The notes under the pieces are model-generated. The model saw nothing but the letters and a program-made list of their open reading frames with translations. It was not told where the DNA came from and searched no databases. A stretch of 64,000 bases of DNA from Cacajao melanocephalus (lineage: Eukaryota; Chordata; Mammalia; Primates; Pitheciidae). This document shows, in pieces, positions 1 to 12,540 of this stretch; position 1 is the stretch's first letter, and every line of letters begins with the position of its first letter. Where the stretch lies: assembly GCA_963573385.1 (NCBI GenBank), contig CAUYLG010071329.1, positions 1-64,000 of the forward strand, in the 5' to 3' direction. A program made the position numbers and the translations under genes.

Positions 1-343
1 TATTCTGCAGAAGTCATGCATCAACACTTCATCCCTTCCCTCAGCTCAACAGCCTCCAGGTGAGAGGTGAAACGTGTATGGGCTCAAGCTCAAAATGGCC
101 ACGGTACAGCTAAGCACCGTGAACGGGAGCGATCCCCACACCACATTTTCTTTTTAATTTTTTCGTTATAAGCAGGCACCCACCTACTATCACCTCTAGT
201 ACGCATGGTTAATTCAGTCAGCTTTTGACCTTTCCATGATAATGGGAGTTAGCTTAAGAATATGCTAGTCAACAAATCAAGCCAATAAGACATGGAGAGC
301 ATTTCCTGGAAGATGCCTAACATCTGATGTCTTCTCATGTTTT
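1..343. other. Intergenic, nothing recognised
   Basis: I see no gene, RNA or repeat that I can name. The first 120 bases hold a few CpG dinucleotides and could be a worn LTR remnant. Confidence 0.3.
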
Positions 344-803
344 GCTTTTTCTTTATCCACTTACTGATTCATGAACATTTTGGTTGGTTAATTCCATATT
401 TTTAAATTGTGAATTGTGCTGCTATAAACATGCATGTTCTTGTGTCTTTTTGTATAATAGCTTTCTTTTCCTCTGAGTAGACACCTAGCAGTGGGATTAC
501 CAGGTCAAATGGTAGATCCACTTTTAGTTCTTTAAAGAATCTCCATAGTGTTTTCCATACCAGTTATACTAATTTACATTCCCATCAGCATGAAAGTGCT
601 CCCTTCTCACCACATCCATGCCAACATCTATTGTTCTTCAACTTTTTAATTATGGCCATTCTTGTGGGAGTAAGGTGATATCTTATTGTGATTTCAGTTT
701 GCATTTCCCTGATGGTTACTGATGCTGAGCATTTTATTCACATGTTTCTTGGCCTTTTGTACATCCTCCTTTGAGAATTGTCTATTTATGTCCTTTGCTC
801 ACC
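344..803 (-). mobile_element. L1 ORF2 3' fragment, minus strand
   Basis: The stretch matches the antisense of the L1 ORF2 C-terminal coding region (the part before the 3' UTR), with typical phrases such as the 'gggattaccaggtcaaatgg' block near 493. It is clearly diverged, so it is an older L1. It meets a plus-strand L1 piece head to head at about 803/804. Confidence 0.8.
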
Positions 804-1365
804 AAAACAGCATGGTACAGATGGTACAGATATACGAAATAGACAGACCAATGTAACAGAATAGAGAACCTAAATATAAAGCCAAATACAGCCAACTGAT
901 CTTTCAACAAACCAAACAAAAACATAAATTGGAAAAGAAAACCTCATTCAATAAATAGTACTGGGAAAACTGGAAAGACACATGCAGAAGGATTAAACTG
1001 GATCCCCATCTCTCACCTTTTACAAAAATCAACTAAGGATGGATTAAAGACTTAAACTGAAGGCCAGAAACCACAAACATTTTTTAAGATAACAGTGAAA
1101 AAACTCTTTTGGACATTGACCTAGAAAAAGAATTCCAAACTAAGACCCCAAAATCAAATACAACAAAATCATTAAACAAATGGGTCCTAATTAAACTAAA
1201 AAGTTTCTGCAGAGCAAAATAAATAATCAATGGAGTAAACGGCAATCCACAGAATGAAAGAAAGTATTTGCAAACTATGCATCTGACAAAGGACTAATAT
1301 CCAGAATCCACAAAGAACTCAAACAAATCAGCAAGAAAGAAAAAACAAGTAATCCTATAAAAGTC
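804..1365 (+). mobile_element. L1 ORF2 fragment, plus strand, inverted partner
   Basis: This plus-strand L1 ORF2 segment starts at the 'accaaaacagcatggtac' block and runs to about 1360. In an intact L1, its end would be directly followed by the sequence found, on the other strand, at 803 and below. The two pieces are therefore one insertion with an internal inversion, as left by twin priming, and not two elements. Confidence 0.8.
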
Positions 1366-2173
1366 TCCTTTTTATTACCTAGTCTGTCATTACATAATTT
1401 AAATTGCCATCACTTTTTCACAGTGTGTTATTTTCACTTGGACTTTAGAGACAAGATTCCATATAATGAGAAGTAACAAAAATCCAAGCATAGTCTATAT
1501 GAGTGATTATCCTTTTCTGCATTCCCAAGTGATACCTATAATAAAGACTTTGTCCCCATGTTGTGAGCAAGCTTATACATAATCATGGGTGTAAACCCAT
1601 CCCAGCTTATAAGCAAAGATACAAATTTTAGTGTTTAAACTTCAATAAGAGAAATGCAGAGAGAAATTTCTTTATGTGGGTTAATAGCATGATCGCTATG
1701 CTTTGTTAAAAGTTAAAAAGCATAACAGATCAATAATAGAGGTCAATGATTTCAAATCCTGAGAAGAACCTGCTAGTCAATGAGGCTCAATCAGCACTCG
1801 GAAATGAATGAATGAAGTAATCATTCTAGCAGCAAGCAGCAATTGTCTTCAGCTGGACCCATTCATAGGTATCCAATTTCCATCCTAATTTAGATTTGCT
1901 TTGGTGGCTGGATACAAATTTTTCTTTTGAAGTTACTATATATTCCCATATGGCTCCATTCAAATTCAAAGCAATCATTATTAATATAAAATATTGGGCT
2001 ACAGAAATTCTAGAAGTACTTATCTTCTGCTTTATTTGAGGTACTAGACATGTCCTAGGATATAATAGGAAAATAAGTAGTTATTCCAACTGATTTTTTT
2101 AAGTACATGCAAATTTTAAAAATATCCTGAGGAAGTATTGAGCTATTTTTGAAAGTATGGAAAAATTACAGAA
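1366..2173. other. Intergenic, nothing recognised
   Basis: This is AT-rich sequence without a named repeat or a convincing open frame. Confidence 0.4.
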
Positions 2174-2461
2174 GGCCGAGCACAGTGGCTCACGCCTGTA
2201 ATCCCAGCACTATGGGAGGCGAAGGCAGGCGGATCAACTGAAGTTGGGAGTTCGAGACAAGTTTGATCAACATGGAGAAACTACTAAAAATACAAAATTA
2301 GCCGAGAGTGGTAGCACATGCCTGTAATCCCATCTACTCAGGAAGCTGAGGCAGGAGAATCACTTGAACTCGGGAGGTGGAGGTTGCAGTGCGCAACATG
2401 AGGTTGCTTGGGCAACATGAGTGAAACAACTCTGTCTCAAAATGAAAAGAAAAGAAAAAAG
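2174..2461 (+). mobile_element. Alu, plus strand, diverged and internally shortened
   Basis: It has the Alu left-arm start (ggccgagcacagtggctcac), the middle A-rich linker and a right arm ending in an impure A-tail. The right arm has lost or rearranged the usual sequence between about 2390 and 2420, so the copy is old. Confidence 0.9.
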
Positions 2462-5317
2462 ATTAGAGGAGTACGGAAATGTATAGAAAAAGTTCTGTTG
2501 TCTGCATTTTCTAAATCACATGGGCACTTTACTGAGCTATGCAAATTTCAAGTGTATTATTTTGCATGATGGCTCACAGGGTTGCTCTCTGGAGCATCTC
2601 CTGCTATCAAAGTGACCAACATCAATGTTTATGTAAACGACTCTCTCCATCTACAACTTGTCAAACTCCATGCAATTCCTCCATTTCAGTAATTTCTACC
2701 TCACTTCATTTTATTGTCCTTTACATGCTGTCATCCCTTGGCTCTCACCATCACTTGAACTACTTTCATTCCACATCCTATAATAGAAAATTATTTTATA
2801 ACAATATCATGTACTTCATTCATTCTCTTTCACTCATTAAACCAGATCTTCACCATCATTATGACCTTCACTTCTTTCATAAATGTTTTTTTTCTTATCA
2901 TCTTTGAGAACTTCCCTGATTTTATTTCTTCATTTCCTGGTTTTCACCATCAATTGATTCAACAATAATTTTACTAGGAACTTAGAATCCCTTGTCTTAG
3001 TATTTTACAAATATATGCACAGTCTTTAGTAAACATTATCTTATATACCTCAGTTATCAAACATTGTTGTCAGTAAAAAAGTGCAATAAATAAATCATCA
3101 ATAAACAACCAACAGTATCAATTCTCATCATTAAAAAAATTGGCAGCATCTTCACTTTTTCTCAGCATTGCTGTGACAATTAGCTGACTTGGTATTTGAA
3201 AAGGACTAGAATAGGCTTTGTTTTCCTTCATGAACAATCTCAAAACATTGCAGGCTTAAAATAACAAATGCTATAGATCTCCTGCTGGTTCATGTAGGTG
3301 GGGGGTGGTTTTGCTGACCCAGGGAGATGGACTCTCTGCCCTTTAATAGCACTTCTGTCACAACAAGCCTTCATGGTTCTCTACCACAAGTAATGGAAGC
3401 ATAGCGCCGTGAGCTAGAGGGAGAACTGAAAATTTTAGCAATCACTAGAAATAGTTTCTACAATATTCTTACCTTTTTTATCTTTTCCAAATCTAAGATC
3501 CATTTTCCATTCTTTGCCCTCTCAGTAGATAATGTGGCTCCCTACCTTATTTTGCAAACAGATGCTAAACAATTTACCATCCAATTTCTTTCCACCCCAC
3601 GTTTCCCTGTACATGCATTCATTTGTTTTTCTTGTTTGGCATTCCTATACTTTTAAAGAGTTTAGAACCAAGGGTATGCATGGTTGATGTTGGAAAACAG
3701 AGAATGACTGTTAATAAATAGAACTAGTTCATGAATCACGAAAGAATGAAAACTGATATATGGTAATATGATAAGATCACTAACAAATCTCTTTAGATGA
3801 GATGTAAAATCTGCAGTCCAGGGTAGAAGCAAGTGTCAGGGACATTACAGTAATTGAAGGTGGGGATATGGAAAGAATAACAACTATAATTTCACCTTCA
3901 CAACAGTAATCAGTGGCCCTAAAATTGTGTTTACAGTTGTCTTTGATTCACAGATTGGATCTACCAATACCCATTCCAACCCTTTGCAGCATTGAAAAGA
4001 TAGAAACCCCAATTAACATTATTTTTTTCTGAGATTTCTAGCTTGAGTTTGGTATCTGATTTTGATTTTACCTTTCAGATGCACTCCCATGATACCTGGA
4101 TTAGGAACTGAATCATGGAGACAGGCTTGGGTGGAATGTACCCATTTTGTTAGCCAAGACCATGGAAGATGCGGCATGATCAACAGTGTTGCATTCATCA
4201 GCTCATTGTAGCAGCAGCAGCAGTTTTACCAAACTTGGCCGACATAGTGTGGTTTAACGTAGGAGGAGGAGCAGCAGCTACCTGATTGCCAGCTTTCTCA
4301 AGGGGAGATCACTAACTTCAACAGAAAATGAATAATCGATGGTTAGGGATTATTTCTAGGAACTCAGTCTAATGCAGTCTCTAGCCTTTCCAACAACTTT
4401 GTAAACTCCTAAGTCCTTGTACCAAATGTGTGTCTGGTTAAATCAGCTAACTTAGTTTCTACTGTTAAAAATTCACACTGACCAACATCTTGATTGATAG
4501 AAGAATTGGTTAAATGAAATAGACCTTCAGGAAAATGGGAATTTGGGAATGTCTACCTTAACTCTTTGGATCTGAAGGCAGTGAGAAGCCAATTAACATT
4601 AGAAGTTAGGGCAGATATGAGATGTCAAATAAAGGCAAGTCTTTTAAGGACAAAGTAATTACTGAAGCAGACCATTATTGGAGTCTCAAGGAATAGATGG
4701 GATGTAGGCTTAGATAGAGAGCTTAACATTAGAAAGTGAAAAGTCAGCATTTAAAATCTTCAGCTTAAGGTGTTATCAGAGAAGTTAAAGTTTTCTGAGA
4801 TCGACTTCAGCTTTAAAGCTGATTTGGCAAAAAGTCAACTTCAGAGTCTGATCCTGTTTATTACTCAATTATAACACAAATTTAATTCATTATTTATCAG
4901 AGAAGAAGGAGACATTAGAATTAAAATAGTGATTTGGTAATATTTAGATGACATATGAAATCTTCCCAAGCTTGCCAGTAGAAACAGATCCTCTTGCCTT
5001 CTGTGAAGGGACTGGGCTTGCATTACTTAAATACCTAGTTATGCATCATGTGGAATGGCATCTTGCACTGGGAAACCATTTCTCTCCATATTTTACCCCT
5101 ACCAGCTATTATTGCTCCCAGACCTTTAACCAGGTCATCAGGCTCCAGGGAGCAATTAAAATTTGAGCCTAGAGAGAAAAGTTCTTGGCAAAGGAAAATT
5201 GCCAAAACTTCCCTAGTTTATCTCAGAGAAAAACTAAACTAAAAAACTAAACTAAACTAAACAAAAAAAAATGACAGAAAACTGGAATGTAATGTAAGAT
5301 TGGAAGAGACTGTGTTT
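2462..5317. other. Intergenic, mostly unique
   Basis: I see no supported gene. A 122-codon frame at 2539-2907 has no recognisable domain and looks like chance. Near 4208-4278 are two short triplet runs, (CAG)4-like and (AGG)3 followed by (AGC)3. Near 5231-5262 is an imperfect (AAACT)n repeat. Confidence 0.4.
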
Positions 5318-6900
5318 TCTAACATGTCTATACACTGATGGGAATGATTCAATGAAGAAGGCAAAAATAATAATGTTTGGAAAACAAAGGGACATTTCTT
5401 GAACCCCCTTCCTTAAGTGGGTAAGAAGGGATGAAATCTAGAATCTAAATACAAGGAATCTGAAACAAATAAATAGTTTAACACAACTACAAATGAAGGA
5501 AGAGTAAGAGCCACACACAGATGGCAATTGTGAGCTGGAGAGTTTGTGATTCTTTTCTGGTATCTTGTTGTTTTTTTTTCAGTGGAGCAAGGTTCTCAGT
5601 GGAGAGTGAATATGGAAAAGGATATAGTGAAAATTTGAAGGCAAAAAAGATATGAAAGAGTCATCTAGGAGAGTGAGAGACGAGAAAAATGGGTAAGAGA
5701 AATGTAAGAGACTTTCTGGCAGCAGCAAGGTTCATGAAAAAGTTAGATGACTCAAAGTACTAACGTGTCCCTCTCTACTTTGTGCAGGTGCCTGGGTGCA
5801 GGTGCCGAGTGGTGGAGCATTGGATTTAATTAAGATGGGACCTTTCCCATTGATCACAATGAATCAAGGGATCAGCAAGTTACCTGAGAGTGTGTGTCAT
5901 AAAATGATTATAAAGATGTGTTATGGATAAACTAGAAAGTGAAATAATGAAAGGAATGAAGTTAGTGAGGACAAGGTGAGTCCAAATGATTATTTTGGCC
6001 CAGCAAGGATTCTTTTCAATTGGAACATCACAAGGAATGGACTGAAATAATAGAAGAAGGTGATTGGACTATGGGATTCTTGAAATTTAGAGTTTGGAAA
6101 GTGTGCAGTTACTGACAAGGATGAAGTTTATGTTACGATTAAGAGAGGGAGTGCTAGAGATGTAATAGAATGCAGGATCATTGGATAGGAGGAGATTTAA
6201 ACAATGGAGGAACTATGGTATTATATTTATCATCCATGTAAATGTCAAAATCACAGGAGATTATGACAGCAGTGGAGTTCAAAGAGTGACAGTGAACAAG
6301 AAGATACAAATTTTCAAAAAATGAGGATGAGTGTCTGAGGGGTTTGTAGATGATTCTAACAAGGTGAGTGAGCAGGTGGTAGAATCTGAAAACCTGAGTT
6401 TTAATGTGAGGACTTTAGGATGGATGAAAGGCTAGTGTCTGGTTGGCAGTCAAGGGTATAGAGAATCTCTATAGAATCTGCAAAGTAGTGTTTTGAGGGA
6501 TGTAGGAAAGAAAACAACTTTCATTCCACAGAACCACATATGTCTTTCAGGTGGAACCAGGTGTTAGAGCAGAAGGCAGAGGGAAAATTCAATGAAAATA
6601 AGGAGGTTAGACAGATATAAGAACTTGGAGATTTGAGGAGGGATAGAAATATGTATAAACAAGGCTTAATCAAAACAAAGACACGGGTATTGGGGAGAAG
6701 AGATAAATTGGAAATTGTAGGCTTTAGATGCATATATCAGACAGGGGTAAAGGAAAACAAGTGGCTTCAAGGTCAATTGTGTTTGTGAGACTTGGAATGA
6801 TGGAAGAAGGAGGTGAGAGTTCTTACATGGAAGAGTTTTGGATTCCATCTTGATTCCTGCAGATGAAAGTGTCAAGACTAAGATTAGAGTGGTTTTACTT
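5318..6900 (-). mobile_element. Old L2 (LINE2) copy, minus strand
   Basis: The plus strand here matches the reverse complement of the L2 coding region as I recall it, for example around 5330 (tgatgggaatgattcaatga) and around 5662 (gtcatctaggagagtgagag). It is strongly diverged, as expected of L2. No frame survives. Confidence 0.55.
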
Positions 6901-6955
6901 AAAGACCATCTCTTTATTCTTGTTTAGTTTATATTTATTCATACAATCAATTTAA

Positions 6956-7271
6956 TTTATTTATTTATTTATTTATTATGTTTTTAAAGAGATAGGCTCT
7001 TACTCTGTCACCCAGGCTGGAGTGCAGTTGTGCAATCATAGCTCACTGCAGCCTTGAACTCCTGGACACAAAGGATCCTCCTGTCTCAACCTTCCCAGTA
7101 GCTGGAACTACAGGTGTGCACCCTCATGTTTGGCTAATTTTTAAAATTTCTTGTAGCAATGGGGTCTTTTTATGTTTCCTAGGATGGTCTCAAATTTCTG
7201 GCCTCAAGCAATCCTCTCTCCTTGGCCTCCAGAAGTTCTCAGATTACATGCATGAGCCACCATTCCTGGCC
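6956..7271 (-). mobile_element. Alu (older, J-like), minus strand
   Basis: This is a full two-arm Alu in reverse. Its A-tail, read here as T-rich, has become a (TTTA)n run at 6956-6978. The arms hold diagnostic blocks such as 'cacccaggctggagtgcag'. Divergence is high. Confidence 0.92.
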
Positions 7272-7559
7272 AATTTTATTTTATCTTTCCTCTTTCTTCT
7301 ACTATAATATATGAGTGGTACTGGTGCTGAATAGATTCATAATTTAGTTCATAGGTTAAGCAAGACCAAGCTGGGGTCGTGCCTTAAATAAGGAGAAATA
7401 AATGTCATGAAGATATAGATGTAATGAGTCTCTGGATCATCCATTCATTGTGATGATAGGGCAAACACCTAGTTGCACTGTATTAGGTGAAAACACATTG
7501 TTATTGGCTGGAGTAAAAAGTTCTCATGGGTAAGTCTTAAAGAAATTAAGTTGGAAATT

Positions 7560-8990
7560 AAGCAGAGGCCAGATTAAGAGCTTACTGTTATTTGACAAGT
7601 AGTTTGGACTTTATTTTGATTCTCAAGTGGAATTTGGAACAATTTTTAAGGTACAACTTGACATAGTTATTTTCTTTTTGAAAGAAAGATTAGTAGTCTG
7701 ACAATTGTGGATTAAGGATTTAAAGAGAGATGTCTAGAAGCAATGAAACTAATTGAAGTGAGAATGCAATGGTTCATGTGATAAGTTTGAAAGACCTATC
7801 TAAGAGACTGTCAGTGGAACAAAAGTCATACACAGCTTTGAAACATATTTACAATGAAGGCTTGACAGGGATTATTAACTGATGGAATTAGAGATTATGG
7901 AAGAGGAATCAGAAAAGTCCTCAGACATCTACCTTATGTGACTCAGTAGATGATGGTGGCTTTCAACAAGTTAGTAGATACATTAAAAGAAGCAAAATGA
8001 AGGATAAAAACAATTATTTCAGTCATGCGTAGGTTTAACTGATAGTACATAAAGGTTGAGTTGATAGTACATGAAGATCTATAGATGGATACAACTTGTA
8101 GTCGGAAATATGAGTCTGAATTTCAGAAAAATAGTCCTGGTGATGAAAGATATTTAGAATTATTAGTTTATGGATGCATTTGAAATAATTGGTGTAGACA
8201 AAGTGCCTGGAGAAAGAAAATAGAATGCAAAAAGAGGACAAAAAACAATTTTTTTAAATTAACACAATATTAAGTAGTTGTAGGAGGGAAAAAAGCTAAT
8301 TGAATGAGACCGAGGAAGAATAATGAGAAAGTAAAAAAAAAAAAAAAAAGAGAGAGAGAGAGAACCAGGAGGCATTTAGAGGTGAATTATTATTTGTGAG
8401 CATCAAAGGCTACCTGGAAATCATGCTAAATAAAGACCTTGGATTACCAATTCTTTTGATTTGGTAATTCTACCATCAATAATTTCATGGACATGGTGGG
8501 GTGAACAGTGTAAATCAATTTGCAATAGGTAGACGAGTGAATAGGAAGGTAAAACAAATAAAGAACAACTATAAACTTAGGACAATTTTGGGCATAAAGG
8601 AAAGAAACATGTAATGAGAAAAGAGTCAGAGGTTTTTTTTAATGATGAAATTAGAGTTGAGTATGTTTATATAGTAACAAAAAAGACAGGGAGAAATTAC
8701 AGATCCATAATGCAGGGCAATAATTAATTAGTGGATGAGGTCTGAACAAAGTTTAAAGGAAATAAGATCTGGGGTGTATATCAAGAGATTAGCCATGTAT
8801 AAGAGAAGGGAATCTCTTTATTTGTGAAAGAAGTGAAGAGGGAGGAAGTTGATAACACTAACAAGAGAAAAATTCAGGGCTGAGAGAAGGAAGTATGACC
8901 AGTCTGATAGTCTGAGGATCAAGGGAAAGGCCCAGAAACTGAGTAAGGATAAAACATAAGGGGAGTGAAGATAGCAAGTGACAGAGCTTT
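7560..8990 (-). mobile_element. Second old L2 copy, minus strand
   Basis: This region follows the reverse complement of L2 through the reverse-transcriptase part (for example 'agtttggactttattttgat' near 7601 and 'gggagaaattacagatccat' near 8689). It represents a part of L2 that is more 3' than that at 5318-6900, yet it lies to its right on the same strand. The two are therefore separate copies or a rearranged one. Confidence 0.5.
8333..8363 (+). repeat. A-run followed by (GA)n
   Basis: About 17 A residues run into five or six GA units. It lies inside the old L2 copy. Confidence 0.85.
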
Positions 8991-9840
8991 TTCACATGCA
9001 AATCCCAGATTTCCTCTCCACCTACATTCTGACATCATTCTGGCAACTTCAATGTAATTTAATTGACCCGTCAGCACTCATCCTTGTAAAATCTTGACTT
9101 CTTTGTCCCCAGTAACTTTTATACCCTCACAGCCTGAGCAGGCCTAAGCTATGTCTCATTGGTCTTTAAACCAAACTAGCTCAGTGTGTGACATAAAGAA
9201 TCCCTCAATATACAGACAAAATTAATACAATTTATTAATAAATTAATTAATTTTAGTATCCCATTCTCTGACCTTCACATAGCCTAATCAAGCAATCAAA
9301 GAATAGGCTTATGTGTAGATTAGAGAATGGGATACTGAAGTTCAGCAATGCAAAATGTAGGTGCTTCTGAGAATTTGCTATGCGCATGTGAGAGTCAGTA
9401 GAGTGCATGTGTAACTATTGGAGCAAGGGAGGTCAAAATAAAGGTCAACAGATAGAACTGCTGTGTTCGAGGTGCTACTCATCTAGTGCTGAAGACTTCT
9501 AGCATGATAATGACATAGAAGCAACAGTGAGCTAGGTGTCTAAGACTTTGAAAAATAGATAAGAAACCTTGTGAGTAGATGCAAGTGATAAAGCATATGA
9601 TAAATATCGTAAGTCTCAAAAAAAAAGTGGGTTTTCTTGTCTGAAAATTTAAGTTTTGAAAGTAGCCATGGGGCATTTGGAGGAGGCTGACCATGGAGTT
9701 TAGGAGAATGACCAGCCACCACTGAATAAGGTGTCTGATTCCTGACAAATGGTACCGGAGGGAGCCTGATTTCTGACAAAGCAAGGAGAGGAATGGGGAT
9801 CATACCAGGAAGGGATTCCAGTGTTTGAGTAAGAGGCATC
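8991..9840. other. Intergenic, hairpin included, otherwise nothing named
   Basis: Apart from the inverted repeat, there is only a short TTAA-rich stretch near 9230 and unrecognised sequence. Two overlapping minus-strand frames of about 100 codons at 9479-9839 show no domain and are probably noise. Confidence 0.35.
9254..9336. repeat. Imperfect inverted repeat, hairpin-forming
   Basis: The left arm at 9254-9288 and the right arm at 9301-9336 are near-complementary over about 35 bp with a 12-nt loop at 9289-9300. The outer 15 bp (agtatcccattctct against agagaatgggatact) pair perfectly. The size resembles a microRNA precursor or a small palindromic transposon. I recognise no known family. Confidence 0.75.
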
Positions 9841-10385
9841 TGAACCAGAGCAACTCCATCTTGAATAGGGGCTGAGTAAAATAAGGCTAAGACCTATTGG
9901 GCTGTATTCTCAGATGGTTAGGCATTCTAAGTCACAGGATGAGATAGGAGGCCAGCACAAGATACAGGTCATGAAGACCTTGCTGATAAAATAGGTTGCA
10001 ATAAAGAAGCCAGCCAAAACCTACCAAAACCAGGATGGCAACAAGAGTGACCTCTGGTCGTCCTCACTGCTACACTCTCACCAGTACCGTGAGAGTTTGC
10101 AGATGTCATGGCAACGTCAGGAAGTTACCCTATATGGTTTAAAAAGGGGAGGCATGAATAATCTGCCCCCACCCCTTGTTTAGTGTATCATCAAGAAATA
10201 ACCATAAAAATGGGCAACCAGCAGCCCTCTGGCTGCTCTGTCTGGGGAGTAGCCAGTCTTTTATTCTTCTACTTTCTCATTAAACTTGCTTTCACTTTAC
10301 TCTATGGACTCACCTCAAATTCTTGCTTGCACGTGATCCAAGAACTCTCTCTTGGATTCTGGATGGGGACCACTTTCTGGTAACA
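9841..10385 (+). mobile_element. Solo endogenous-retrovirus LTR, ERV1-like, plus strand
   Basis: The block starts with TG (9841) and ends with CA (10384-10385), about 545 bp, as LTRs do. It contains a TATA-like region near 10140, a polyadenylation hexamer ATTAAA at 10279-10284 and a following U5-like part. I recall close relatives among primate ERV1 LTRs but cannot give the subfamily. No internal viral genes flank it, so it is a solo LTR. I found no clear target-site duplication. Confidence 0.8.
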
Positions 10386-10588
10386 TTTGAATTCCAGAAA
10401 GCATAGTGAAGTGTGTTGAAAGAATAATCCACAGTGGGAAGCATCACAGGTCTACATGGAGATGAGGTTATCAGAGAAATAAAAATAATAATAATGACTA
10501 GAGGAACTTCTCTTTCAGGTGGTGGCTAAAGATGGTGGGGTGAGAACTATGGCACGCTTAGCTGGCCTGAAGTTCTGAATGTTCCTCT

Positions 10589-11169
10589 TGTAAACCAAAA
10601 CTAAAATTCTAAGGTCCTTCTAACCATCTGAATGGACTTCCTTCTCAGTGAGGGCTCTTTAAAAATTTAACCAGAGAGTTAGTTTCAGACCATGTTGGGA
10701 AGTGGGGATCTCCTTATACCTCTCTGGTATTAACATGAACACAGACTTTAAGTCTGATAAGAAACATTTTACAACATATTTTCTCTGAAGCCTACTGCCT
10801 GAAGGCTGCCTTTGCAAATAAGAACATGGCTGTCCACAATCCTTAATCTTAATGCAGGCGTTCCTTTCTTCTGATCCCAGGTCTTTAGACAAACTGAACC
10901 AATTGTCAGCCAGAAAATGTTTGCCCCCCAACTCCATCCCAATTTGAGTTGTCCTATTTTTCTGGACCAAACCAATGTATTTCTTAAATGTATTTGATTG
11001 ATGTTTCATGCCTCCCTAAAATGTGTAAAAAACCAAGCTGTACCCTGACCACCTTGGGCACATGTTCTCAGGACCTCCTGAGGGCTGTGTCATGGGCCTT
11101 GGTCACTCATATGTGGCTCAGAATAAATCTCTTCAAATATTTTACAGAGGTAGACTCTTTTTGTCAACA
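10589..11169 (+). mobile_element. Second solo LTR, ERV1-type, plus strand, with 4-bp TSD
   Basis: It starts TG at 10589 and ends CA at 11169 (581 bp). The four bases before it (10585-10588) and after it (11170-11173) are both CTCT, an exact 4-bp duplication typical of ERV1 integration. AATAAA lies at 11122-11127. Its sequence differs from the LTR at 9841, so the two come from separate insertions. Confidence 0.85.
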
Positions 11170-12540
11170 CTCTAATGTATTAATAGAATTGCTTCTGCTG
11201 CTCTAGGCAGATTCCACAGCGAGCATAAGCAGTAGCTGGAACTGGATGGTTCTGGTGACTGGAGTTTAGTCACCAACTAAGACTGTGACTTAGATTCTAA
11301 GTAGAATCACATCAGGAAGTTGTGTTACTTCTTGAAAATTCCTTCTTTGGGTTTTTTGTAAAAAAGACGAAGAGGAAGAAAAGGCCAAGACATCGTAAAC
11401 AAAGATGCCATCAAATACTGTTAAATTATATGAATGAATTCTCTTATACATTATTTTTACAGAGCAGGTTCCAGAATTTGAAAATATTATTCTACTTAGA
11501 GCAATGCTTGTGCCAGTTCTTGCTAATACCTTTCTAAATTAATTTGTATTTTTGGTTAAGGTTTATACCAGTTAGTTGGATGTATGAGATCTTTCAATAG
11601 TATAATAGCCATAAATGACTTTGTTTATTTTTCAGTAAGTAAATACTAAAATTTTTAATTTTCAATATTTTATATTATAAATATTTAATATATTTATATA
11701 ATATTTTAAAATTTCATTTATTGAAAATGTCAAAAAGTGGCTTATGAATGAATAAAAATAATATTACTCTAATTTCATTGATTAATGATGTTCGCCATTA
11801 AATTTGTAAATTCAAGTAATACCAAAAATCAAAAACAATTAGGTAAAATGTTAGGAAGGTAGTAATAAAAATATATGAAAAGCAGTTAATTCAAGTGGAA
11901 AACTTTCATCGTGTTTAAAATGATCACTTCTGTGTTTTAAGCAAAAGTTAAGTTTTTGGTTTATATTATAAACGTATGAGTTTAGGAACATATGTAACAT
12001 ATCTTTAGATAGTTTGAAGCAGTCTCACACTCAATCCCAACGAATTAAAACAGAGATATATTCTCCTTAATATGAATGGTAGTGCACATAAGAGAAAACC
12101 TTTGGCAAAAGGTAGTTGGAGTCACCCAAAGGTATTCTGAAACCTGGGTGGGACAGCTGCTGCTCTCTGGCTTTGGGCCTTCTACAAAAAGTCAATTGTC
12201 TGTTAAGTCATCTGTGTTCATTTCCCAGGTTAATCAGGAAACCATGATTGCCCAAGGGATGGCTTGCATCATACACACCAGGAAGTTTGAACTGTAGCCA
12301 ACCATGCAATTAAGATGTTCCAGTATAGCTATGATTCTTGGTTCAGGCAAATTCCACTGGCACAAGTATTTATTAGGAGGAATATACCAAATGTAAGAGT
12401 TAAAGAAGGAGAAAAGAAACACACAACCTGGCTGGCAGTTAAAGACAGGTTTTGTTTAGTTAAAACCTGAGAGACGCTCCTGGCTGATTTTGGTCAGGAG
12501 TGCTTTCTCTTACAAACTAAGAGTATAATTGGTTTTAGGG
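11170..12540. other. AT-rich intergenic sequence
   Basis: A very AT-rich segment at about 11640-11780 is made of TTTA/ATAT-like words. No gene or named repeat is visible. Confidence 0.4.

Noticed and set aside
2539..2907. 122-codon plus-strand frame
   Set aside because: His/Ser/Phe-rich composition follows base composition; no domain, no transcript signals.
4208..4278. CAG/AGG triplet runs as a possible coding remnant
   Set aside because: Stops lie close by in every frame I tried and no recognisable protein adjoins; left as short simple repeats.
4808..4821. 14-bp perfect palindrome cagctttaaagctg
   Set aside because: Isolated and short; no partner site or context pointing to a binding site.
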